Shown: in pieces, positions 11,387 through 20,771 of the stretch | Position numbering within the stretch: position 1 is the first letter of the stretch | How the letters are laid out: every line of letters starts with the position of its first letter | Origin: Undaria pinnatifida | Taxonomy: Eukaryota; Sar; Phaeophyceae; Laminariales; Alariaceae | Direction: 5' to 3' | NCBI GenBank assembly: GCA_012845835.1 | Contig: JABAKD010000008.1 | Span: 7,920,775-7,984,774 of the forward strand | DNA length: 64,000 nt | Notes under the pieces: generated by a model | Told to the model about the DNA's origin: nothing | Databases searched by the model: none | What the model saw: only the letters and a program-made list of their open reading frames with translations | Made by a program: the position numbers and the translations under genes

Positions 11387-11534
11387 TCGAGGATATTATA
11401 AAAATTAAAATACACTCCAGCTGTGAGATCGAAGATTTCGTCGAAACTCATCTTTGCAAGCTGTGTGTGATACTCCGATCGCGCGCATTACGAGTTGTGT
11501 GTCCTCATTAAGGATATAGGTCGAGGATATTATA
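11387..11534 (-). mobile_element. Truncated fold-back unit with 14-bp flanking repeats
   Basis: The 120 bp at 11401-11520 match the inner part of the 2387-2670 family (short [16 protein letters not shown] from 11451 on the minus strand). They are bracketed by an exact 14-bp direct repeat TCGAGGATATTATA (11387-11400 and 11521-11534). It interrupts the gypsy RT. The direct repeat may be a target duplication or the scar of a slipped repair. Confidence 0.7.
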
Positions 11535-12310
11535 TAACCTGATACGCCACCGGGGCGACCGGCTATGTTCCGGTATGACATGACCTACCTGGTAAATATT
11601 CAACTTGTTTCGAACCGACCTGTAGACTAACTTATTGGACTGTTTTAACGCCAAACCAGCTGCTTGTAAAGCTGAAAACATGCGTTCGAGTAACAACAGA
11701 TTATTATTAGATGTGCTTCCCACGTAGATGAACAAGCTATTAAATCATCCATATAAATAACACAAAAAAACATTGGCTGAACCAGTACGTATCACTCAAG
11801 AGCGAGCGACATCATATGTTGATACAACCAGGGTCGGTACATGAATTACAAACTCCGAACGGCAGCAGTACTACTTGCCTTCAGGTGTTGTAGTAAAAGG
11901 AGTTAACTGTTAATTCGATGTCCGAGTCAGCAACAGGAAGCTGATGAAAAAAAGCATTCTGGACGTCGGCTACTGTGATGAACTTATTAAGGCTCCACCC
12001 ACAGAGTCGAGATGAGTTTCGATGTTGGGCATGGGCCATGTTTTTCGGACGAGATGACGATTAAGAGTTTACTACGGTGGTCAACACAGAACCGTGTTGA
12101 CTTACCAGGTGTTAGCTTCGCTGACAGCAGTAGTAGTAGTAGTAACAGGAGGACTAGACTACCCCAAGCACTTGTGCGTTCCTCTATTATTCCCTGCTTC
12201 AGTAACTTGTCGACTTGATCATCGATTTATTTGTTTTTGGAGGCGGGGTGAGGTACGGTACGGCGCACGATCAACCGGACGAGTGCCTGGTTAACGGGAG
12301 CGTAGCTTCG
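11535..12310 (-). pseudogene. Ty3/gypsy pol remnant: reverse transcriptase core
   Basis: On the minus strand, in order: PVDRAPYRTSP (about 12275), DDQVDKLLKQGIIEERTSAW (about 12220), STRFCVDHRS (about 12090), MPNIETHLDSVGGA (about 12030), FITVADVQNAFFHQLPVADS (about 11980), LLPFGVCNS (about 11865), the catalytic VIYMDDLIA (Y-x-D-D box, about 11745), and ERMFSALQAAGLALK with a GHVI end (about 11690-11600). This is the full fingers-palm order of a Ty3/gypsy RT, broken by several frameshifts and stops. The element is inactive; gag, protease and integrase were not found. Confidence 0.88.
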
Positions 12311-12542
12311 GCTATTTTCAACAGCCTAGCTCATCCGCTGACAACGAAAAGATTGGGCGGTGTTTTGCGCATAGGTCTATAACCTCCGAAACTTGTTCGA
12401 GTGAGAAAGTTAGTAGTGTCAGCAAATGCTTTAGCAAGGGCTGGCTCTAGGTACTGGCATTAAAAAAACCGCCTGCGTATTGGTATTGCCTACACGAGGG
12501 TCTGCGGGACACATGTCAACCAACGACCTACCAAAAATTGTG

Positions 12543-12752
12543 GGACGGTAGTCCCTTCGCAGGTTTCTCTTTCTCAGATGGAGGTGTTAGTGTGGAGACA
12601 CACCGAGGTGGGTTATGTGCGCAACCGCACGCTCGAGGGTCAACGATGAGGAAACACCTCCAGAGTCTGAGAGTCTGCGAGGGAGGATATTCTTGAATGA
12701 TTATAGTGATAAGAAGGCGGTACAATTTAGGGAGTAGAAACGGTATCCACAG
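12543..12752. repeat. Direct repeat flanking the gypsy region, right copy
   Basis: The partner of 3893-4125. It lies some 230 bp upstream of the first recognisable RT residues in the element's orientation, which leaves no room for gag and protease. If these are LTR pieces, the element is internally deleted. Confidence 0.7.
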
Positions 12753-12782
12753 AAATTTGAATTTTGAAACAAAATGAGAAAT

Positions 12783-13050
12783 GTCAGCTGTGACAGTGAA
12801 AACGACCGATTGAATGGTTTTAACTCAACTTTGCATTGCAAGCTGCGTGGTACACTAGATCAGTGTTTCATTTATGATACGACCTGGAACGTATGGTGTT
12901 TTAATAATAAATTGAAAAACGTCAGCTGTGAGCACGACTGATTGAATGACTGAAACTCAACTTTGCAAGCTACGTGGTACATTTTAGGGTGAAAATTGAA
13001 AAACGTCAGCTGTGAGTACGACCGATTGAATGATTAAAACTCAACTTTGT
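12783..13050 (+). repeat. Three tandem GTCAGCTGTGA...TTTGCAAGC repeats
   Basis: Copies start at about 12783, 12916 and 13000, each reading GTCAGCTGTGA, GACCGATTGAATG, AAACTCAACTTTG. The first two continue into GCAAGCTGCGTGGTACA-like ends. The unit is a variant of the short-ORF repeat read in reverse. The array stops about 280 bp before the epsilon-tubulin start, so it lies in that gene's upstream region. Confidence 0.7.
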
Positions 13051-13333
13051 TTTTTGAAAAACAGTTCGAAAGCATGAAAAACAAAAATACGAGAAGCACG
13101 GGACTGTCAGGTGTGGTCACTTCCACGCTCACACTGCAACACGAGACGCGATTCTTGTCTCGTGCACGGTTGACATCAGGCGCTACCTGCTACCCACCAC
13201 CACCAAACAAAGCCACCCACACGAGGTAACCACAGACCTTGTGTGTCGCGATCGCCGGGCTCTTGTGGGCTCGTAACTCGCCGGTCTACCTGGTATCTGA
13301 GCATTTCTTGGCGCTAGACCTTGCTTGGCATCT

Positions 13334-16300
13334 ATGGTCCGAGAGATAGTCAGCCTTCATGTTGGCCAGTGTGGCAATCAGATCGGCCGGGCATTTTGGA
13401 AGCAAGCGCTTGCAGAGCATGCCAGCACCAACGTCGACGGCACGTTCGATGACTGCATGAGCACATTCTTCAGAAACGTGGACAACCGCACCAATAGAGA
13501 TGTGGACACCGCGGGTGGTAGACGACCGATTTACGATCTCAAGGCGCGGGCAGTTCTTATCGACATGGAGTCCGGTCCTGTGTCTGAGACTCAGCGGGGC
13601 GAGCTGGGAGACATGTTCGACGAGCGGCATTTTGTGACAGGGGTTTCTGGAGCAGGCAACAACTGGGCTCATGGAAACGCAGTATACGGCCCAGAATACC
13701 ACGACGAGCTTCTTGAGGTTAGCGCAGAAATTCTTCAAACCCCTTACATCTATCTGTTGAAAACATCCCGTGACTTTGAACCCTCGAGCATACTTCATTC
13801 TTTCGAAGTATAGTCTACCTACAGTAGTACGAAGTATGAGATATTCGCACGCCTTCTGGGTTTGTTCTTGTGTTCGTCATCGTGTTCACTTGCAGGCGGT
13901 GCGGCGAGCAACTGAAGTTTGCGACTCGCTTCAGTCATTTTTTCTCATGCACTCTTTGGGAGGTGGGACTGGGTCAGGGCTAGGGACATACCTGCTGACT
14001 CTGCTGGAAGACAACTTCCCGAACGTTTACCGGTTCTCTACGGTAGTATTTCCGTCAGAGGATGATGATGTCATCACGAGTCCGTACAACTCGGTTCTTG
14101 CGCTTGAGGAGCTCACAGATCACGCTGAGTGCGTTCTGCCTGTGGATAACGCGTCGTTATCAAGCATCGTCGCATCGTGAGTACCGTACATAATGCACGC
14201 CGCGCTGGCGTCTTTCGCCATGGCCATGTCATCCGCATGCCTTCCCGGACATCCTTGAAAGATTGTCCTTGCGGACGACGCTACATGTACATCTACCTGT
14301 TACTGGTATGCGTTTATTCTCCTGTCGGCTGCATGTTTCGGTACTGTTTGCGACTGCCGTTTGGCATTTACCGGCATCGTGCATTCTGCACCGCCACTCG
14401 TTACCTAAGTTATCCTGGGCACACTGCTCTTATATTCCTATCGAGTGCCCACTTATGGCAAAACTTGCGTCTTTCTGGGTATCTCGCTCCTGCAGATGGG
14501 ATCGTGACTGTGGTGTGGGCAGCGACGGATCGGAGACGAGCTCGGGCTTTGACAACATGAACAGCTTGGTGGCGAGGCTACTTACAGATCTGACCGCGTC
14601 AATGCGGTTTGCGGGCGATCTCAATGTCGATTTAAACGAGATTACAACGAACTTGGTGCCGTTCCCGCGAATGCACTACCTTTTGTCGAGCGTCAGCCCC
14701 ATGCCGGCTCGGTCAGCAACTGGAGCACTAGAAAGACGCAGAATTCCTCCAGCAAGGACAGGCTTTGAGGCAAGACCTAGACGTCTGGCACGAATGTTCT
14801 CTGAGGCATTTTCGAGCTCAAATATGCTCATGCAGGCAGATCCCAGGTTGGTGACGGCTGTGGGTTTTAGCGGTACAGTCGTCCCCGCTTTTAAGACGCT
14901 CTTTTTAAGTCAACTCCCTGCTTTAAGGACACAAAAATACCAGAAGCATGGTGCCCCGCAGATGTGAAAAATTACGGGGGGGTCCATTTTTCCACCACAC
15001 GGGCCCCCAAAAAATTGCTGTAGCACACCTGTAGACTGCACCAAAAGCGGTCTGCTGCTGCTACTGCGTGTGGGTATGGAAAGATTCCTTCCATCTGCTG
15101 ACGGTTCGTCTGCTGCGGGCTCGAGGCCATGTGGCGAGCCCACGTGCAGAATCAAGTCTCACCTTGTGTCACTGGTTCACCAGTGCCCTTGCGGCGGCCC
15201 ATGCACGCATTTTGTGGTCGGGGCATCGGAGCGGAAGGCCACGGACAGCAGAGGAAGTGCTCGGATTGCCAGCAGAGGAAAGATGGAGACCAGGCTGGCA
15301 GCAGCAGCAGTCCCATGGAAGTGGATGGTGTTGGATGTTTTTTGTTTGTATTGGGTGAAGTCTCGTTTAGCTAAACTTAGCATAATTTGCTTTGTGTTTA
15401 CCTCGTTTTTACCTTGGGGAAGGAGCGGTGTCCTCTTTTTTGGTGTATTTTCCCGATTTTTGCGTCTGGTGTTGTCTGCGTTACCGACATTTTACTCAAT
15501 AGTGTCGTCCCAAGCGTGGGTGGTTTTGTTTGGTTTCCATGTGGCAGGTAGCCTGTGCTTGTATCGTATCAGAGTTCCAAAAACGGATGTGATGTTCACC
15601 GTGAGGACAACGCCTCAACAATAATAAAAGCCTACAACAACACCAGCGCACTACCGTACACATTACACTATATAGGTCGTGCTGCACCCCTTCCCGCGTT
15701 TCGGTTGAAGAGGGAAATTCAAACGATGGTATGCACGTATTTGAGTACAGCAGCAGTAGTTGCGGCCTTCGAATCACCTTGTGTCGTAGGTTTCAAACAA
15801 CACCGTTTCGTGGTCGCAGTCCTGCTGCAAATGCGCGTTTTGACATATGCTACGCCTACGTTGGCCCTGGGGACGGTGAGTTAGTGGCGCCGGAATCTTA
15901 GAGACACTTCCCCGCGTTAAAGACACTAAAAAAAAGGTGATGTGTCTTTAAAGCGGGGTCGACTGTATGTCAACTATAAAAATTGGCTGTGCGACATAAT
16001 TGCCTGACCAGTCACCTTTTTGGCCCCAATCTGAGCACCTGTGCGTCCTCGTTATCCCAATCGTGCAGGGGATCCAAGTTCTTGGCGTGTGGATTGCTGG
16101 TTAGAGGTCAAGTTGTTGTGTCCGACGTGAACGCCAACATTGAGCGTCTTGCTGCTGGGCTTAATATGGTGCATTGGAACCCGGAAGGGTATAAGATTGG
16201 CTTGTGCTCGGTGCCGCCTGTTGGCGAAGCGCAATCTCTTCTCTGTCTCTCCAACAACTGCTGCATAAAGTGAGTGTACATGGCACCGACATGCTAGCGA

Positions 16301-16912
16301 ACTGACGCATAATCGTTGAGAACGAAACTATTATACGATGTTCTCGCCGCCAGCAGAGTATTCTTTTGGGGCTGTTGGGGTGCAGGAATCAGCGAGGTGC
16401 AGCGTGCGAGGTAGTGCGGCTTGTTGCGTTTTGCGTTTGATCTAGTACAAGGAAACTGCTAACGTTGGTTCTGACTCCGGTCGCTCATGTTTCAGGGATA
16501 CTTTTGCCAACCTAAGAAGCGGCTTTTTACAGCTCTACCAAAGAAAGGCCATGCTTCACCACTACACCCAGGTACGAACCGGTTGTGTGCCTGTCTTGAG
16601 CGTCCTGATTGAACGGGGTATCAACTGTCATTTGGGAGGAGAAAATGAAGACTTTCAAGGAGCTGTCGTAGCCTTCATTTGTCAGCTACTGTACCGCAAA
16701 GTGATTCACAGGCCGGCAGTGCACTAAACGCTGTGTTCGCAATTCCCACTACGTGTGTGTTTGCCGTGTTGATACAGTACATGGATCATGGAAGTTTTGA
16801 CGAAGCACTGGAGAGCCTCGACAGTCTCATCGCAGAATATACCGAGCTCGAGAAGTCGGACACGCCTAATGTGCCGTGTGACAACGCGGCAGCACTCCAG
16901 CTGGCGTTTTAG
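13334..16912 (+). CDS. TUBE1: Epsilon-tubulin, six exons, complete
   Basis: A tubulin-superfamily GTPase of centrioles/basal bodies, needed for triplet microtubules. Exons: 13334-13717, 13896-14176, 14523-14846, 16069-16269, 16496-16571, 16778-16912. All junctions are GT-AG with compatible phases; the sum is 1401 nt, 466 residues, normal for the family. The start is the ATG at 13334 (MVREIVSLHVGQCGNQIG). Seen: the N-terminal VGQCGNQIG, the GTP-binding LGGGTGSG (about residues 149-156), the epsilon-diagnostic VITSPYNSVLA...HAECVLPVDN (exon 2), FDNMNSLVARLL (exon 3), VSDVNANIERL...VHWNPEGYK...CSVPPVG (exon 4), and the family's C-terminal YQRKAMLHHYTQ. These rule out alpha, beta and gamma. Intron 3 (1222 bp) carries a DNA transposon. 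Not verified: UTRs and the exact exon 3 donor (CCCAG/GTTGGT). Confidence 0.95.
14876..15965 (+). mobile_element. Mariner-like DNA element in epsilon-tubulin intron 3
   Basis: Terminal inverted repeats of about 22 bp. The left end reads CAGTCGTCCCCGCTTTTAAG; the right end, reverse-complemented, reads CAGTCGACCCCGCTTTAAAG. It is bracketed by TA/TA (14874-14875, 15966-15967), the Tc1/mariner target signature. Subterminal CCCTGCTTTAAGGACAC and CCCCGCGTTAAAGACAC repeat the end motif inside. Length 1090 bp. No DDE transposase is recognisable; frames at about 15070-15360 contain cysteines but no known domain. Probably non-autonomous, and spliced out with the intron. Confidence 0.85.
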
Positions 16913-18300
16913 AAGGGTGGTGGACCTACCATTTTCATAACGACTCGTTGAAGTATTCCAATAAGAGTATATATCAGTCTGTTGCGACATTCAACGCCAG
17001 ACACTTTGAAGCTGTCGGCACACAAATTTATTGGCAATGGTGGCTTCGCAGATGGTTCCACAATTTCGGCAAATGCCAAGCACTAGCTAACCGCGCATTT
17101 CCATCAATGCGGGACCGCGAGATGCTGCCACAGACCGCTTTTTCGGCTGCGACTGGGCCCGCGTTGCTCATAACACGCGATACTAACGCGCCGGCGAACT
17201 TGAAACGTGTTGTAGTCCCTGCAGAAGTCGCTTCGCTTCCGCTCTTGCACGGCGTGCGCCCATACTTGCTATTTCCACCTACGGCGGGCGGCAGATAAGG
17301 ATGCATTGACCGTGTAATCAAAAATAAGCCAGCCAACATTACATACATGTATTCAGTATGTTGCGTGTACGGAAGGTGGCTGCCCGCACAAAATCCTTTG
17401 TATACGAGCTGGGCCGGCTGTCAAACTAACATTCCGTGTTTCAGCCATAAAATTCGAACCACTGGGAGCTCAATGTTACTGAAAACATTGTTGGAATCGG
17501 CCAATCAACGCGCGTATGCACAACCACGTGTCTTTGCTACACAGCAGGTTCCAGCGTTTAGAAACTTCACGGCACCATATCGTACTGGATTTAGTGAAGG
17601 TGAAACCGTTTTTTTTTTTTTTTTTTTTTGCGGCGCAATCTTCAATTTGGGTTTGCTTCGCTGTCGACACATGGTCACACTGGTGCTGCCTCACACACAA
17701 CACGCCACCAAGCGCGCCAACGAAGCAGCGATGGCTGCCAACCTCTGTACCTAGAGTATTCGAAGATAGGAGCAACGGGAAGTGGTGCCTGTCGATACGA
17801 ACTCTCTGGGTGAAAATTGATTGCTTATGTTGCATCTTTTGTTGAACGTAAACTTTGTGTTTTTCCTCTACAAGAGTGTACTCGTATATGCCTGAGCATG
17901 TCTTGCTACGTACATCATACGAACTCGTACGTACATACATAATACGTCGACTTCGCTCTCTGAACGCCTTTATTTCATGATTGTGTCTCGCTCGGCAAAC
18001 ACGGTTGCTTTCGAGTGTCTTTTGGTTGGATGTGGTTGGTATTCTGTCTTCAACAAAAACAGGAAATATCGGACGAGATCTTGGGCAGATTTGAGCGAAA
18101 CTGGTGCGTACAGCGATTTGCGCATACACAGCGCAAATCACATGTGTTCTTATGAAATTTGACGATTGGTCCGCAAGACACCTATGAAGATAATGCCTGT
18201 GGTTCTTTTTTTTTCTTCTAATTTTTGCACGAATAATCCAAATCTCGGAAATCCTTCATCTGGCATAACTCGGCCAAAAAAAAAACAAAAAAAAAACATG
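16913..18300. other. Downstream of epsilon-tubulin; no gene seen
   Basis: It should contain the 3' UTR. There is a 19-nt T tract at about 17611 and A-rich tracts at about 18276-18298. Open frames on both strands (17347-17754, 17476-18141) match no family. Confidence 0.4.
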
Positions 18301-19930
18301 GCTATCATTGTAGTATATACTCCGGAGTATATCATAAAAAATGAAAATACACTCCAGCTGTGAGATCGAAGATTTCGTCGAAACTCATCTTTGCAAGCTG
18401 TGTGTGATACTCCGATCGCGCGTATTACGAGTTGTGTGTCCTCATTAAGGATATAGGTCGGCGACTCCCCTTACAACTACAGTGTAGCTATCGGGGTCAA
18501 CAGGGTGATGTTAGTCAGTCTGTGCGCGGAAACTATAAAACCCGTTTCTGAGGGGGACAAAATCTGACAGCTGTGGAGGGAAATGTATCTTTTTATCAAG
18601 TGAATCCTATAAGTATTACGAGTTGTGTGTCCTCATTAAGGATATAGGTCGGCGACTCCCCTTACAACTACAGTGTAGCTATCGGGGTCAACAGGGTGAT
18701 GTTAGTCAGTCTGTGCGCGGAAACTATAAAACCCGTTTCTGAGGGGGACAAAATCTGACAGCTGTGGAGGGAAATGTATCTTTTTATCAAGTGAATCCTG
18801 TAATTCGAATAACCGGTGAGGGGGGGGGCGGAGTTTTGAAGGACGTGGGGGCCTGGTTTTGATCAAAAGCGAGCGGGGTTGGAGGGGGGGGGGGGGAAGG
18901 GGGGGCGGGGGGCGGACGGGCGTGCAATTTGTGCGTGTAAGCTATAAATCCTTTCAAGGGGATAAATCTGACGGTTTTGGGAGAAAAAATAAATAAATAA
19001 ATAAAATGCACCAGTTTATCATTGGGGGGGGGGCGGGGGGGGCAGCTTAATCTGTGCGTGGAAACTATACATTATTTTGAGGGGATAAATGTGACGGGTT
19101 CGGAAAGAATGCATCAGTTTATCATGTATATCCTGGGGTAAGTCGTACAATCAGTGAGTAGAGAGAGGGCGGAGTGTTCGAGGGGGTGGGGTTGGGATGG
19201 GTTGGGGGGGTTTGGGGAGGTGGGGGGGGGGGGCAAGGAAGGGTTTTAGGTGAGGGGTTTGTTATACGTGTGATGCTAGGTCTAGGCGATGGTGCGGGTG
19301 GTGGGGAAGAAGGGGGCGTTCGGGGCGGGGGGGGGGGGGAAACAGCGGCATGGATGGCTCTTGAAAGATAATGAGGTGATATCCAGTGCGTGAAGTGTTT
19401 ATTAATATGGCGGATTTCGATATTAGGTGGGGCGTTTGAGCAAGGGAGAGCGAGCGAGATTTTTCAGGAGGTTTATGTCACAAATAATATTCAAATACAC
19501 TTCGGCTGTAAGATCAAAGATATGTAGGGGCTTGTTATACGCGTGGTGCTAGGTCTAGGCGATCGTGCGGGTGGTTGGAAAAGGGGGGGCGTTGGAGGGG
19601 GATTTTTTTTTGGGGGGGTGGGGGGAAAGAATGAAAACTACGTCATGGATGATCAGAAAGATAATGACGTGATATCAACTACGTATAGGTGTTTAGTACT
19701 CTGGCCGATTTCGATTGTGAGTGGGGCGTTTGGACAAACTAGGCGGAAGGGGGGGGGGGGGGGGGGGAGGAGTGATCGGGGGACGGGGGGGGGGGGGAGG
19801 GAAGGGGGGGGGGTTATGAACAAGAGGGATCAGGGGAGGGGGAGGGGGGGGGGGGGGCAGGGGGCGGGACATTTCAATATGTGCGCGGAAACTATAAATC
19901 CTCAAAGGGGACAAACCTGACGATTGTAGC
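18301..19930 (-). repeat. Poly-G (reversed poly-C) composite repeat, copy 3
   Basis: Begins with the palindrome TATACTCCGGAGTATA (18316) and the short ORF (M-S-F-D-E-I-F from 18387, minus), then the same blocks as 5300-6310 in reverse. It includes a direct tandem duplication with a 191-bp period: GTATTACGAGTTGTGTGTCC at 18422 and 18613, with nearly identical sequence through TTTTTATCAAGTGAATCCT. G tracts separate the remaining blocks to 19930. The two arrays at 5.3 and 18.3 kb form a large inverted pair flanking epsilon-tubulin and the gypsy nest. Confidence 0.78.
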
Positions 19931-20106
19931 AATAAGACATCCCTTTATATCATCTGCCTGGTAACGTTTACTATTCTAGAAGGTTTGACGTTAGATGCAG
20001 CATGCAACCCAGTGTTTGAGTGTAGTAAATAACGTGTTAAATCTTCATAATTTGTTGTTGTATGATACATGGATCGAAAGCTAGAATATTTTATAGAATA
20101 TTTGTA

Positions 20107-20306
20107 GTTACCATTATTTTCTGACATCGCTAATTATAAGAAAGAGATACGTATTGCCAAATACAACAGGCGAGGTGATGTGGTCATGCACTGTTTGTCA
20201 CCACCATCATACAGTTACCGTTATTTTCTGACATCGCTAATTATACGAAAGAGATAAGTATTGCCAAATACAACATGCGAGGTGATGTATGTGGCCATGC
20301 ACTGTC
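20107..20306 (+). repeat. Tandem 107-bp duplication
   Basis: GTTACCATTATTTTCTGACA starts at 20107 and GTTACCGTTATTTTCTGACA at 20214. About 95 bp are shared with few differences, ending in CATGCACTGT. It lies just beyond the last recognised CFAP263 exon, so it may be in that gene's last intron or 3' region. Confidence 0.8.
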
Positions 20307-20771
20307 TCCGCCATTGAGCACTAGAGGGAGAAATGCGAATCGTCAGTTTTTAAGGAACGCTTGGTATACATGTGCTCAATTACGTTACCTCGTGAGTCAT
20401 ACTTGGTATACACGCGCTCAATTATATATATATATATATGTCTGTGGAACAGGTTATCAATTTTTGTGGAAAACGATCTTAAATTGGGCTGTGCAGCCTC
20501 GGTTGAATACACTCTCCACCCTCTTGGCCGGCCAAGCTCGTACTTACCAAACGCTATCTATCCTCGGCTAGAGCAGTCCCCCATATGTAGCCAACACATC
20601 AGGTAGGTGTAAAATTGGGCACATACATGGGCATAAATGCTCCGTAAGAGCGCAATGCCCAGGCGTGGAGAACATGGTAGAGTGTGCCAGGTTCAGGAGA
20701 ATCTTCTTTTCGGTTGATGAATTCCTACCAGATACGATGTAAGTCGTGAATTTGAACACGCATGAGCTCAC

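Noticed and set aside
3893-12752. Complete LTR retrotransposon bounded by the 3893 and 12543 repeats
   Set aside because: The repeats lack TG...CA ends, target duplications and a primer-binding site, and there is no room for gag and protease next to the RT.
15070-15624. Open frames inside the mariner-like element as a transposase
   Set aside because: No DDE/DDD motif or helix-turn-helix is visible; overlapping frames compete and none is family-like.
17476-18141. 221-codon minus-strand frame
   Set aside because: No family resemblance; it includes a run of lysines made by a T tract and ordinary intergenic sequence.
20321-20765. Possible last exon of CFAP263
   Set aside because: No frame on the minus strand resembles the family end (V-E-I-A-E-M-like) after a good acceptor.
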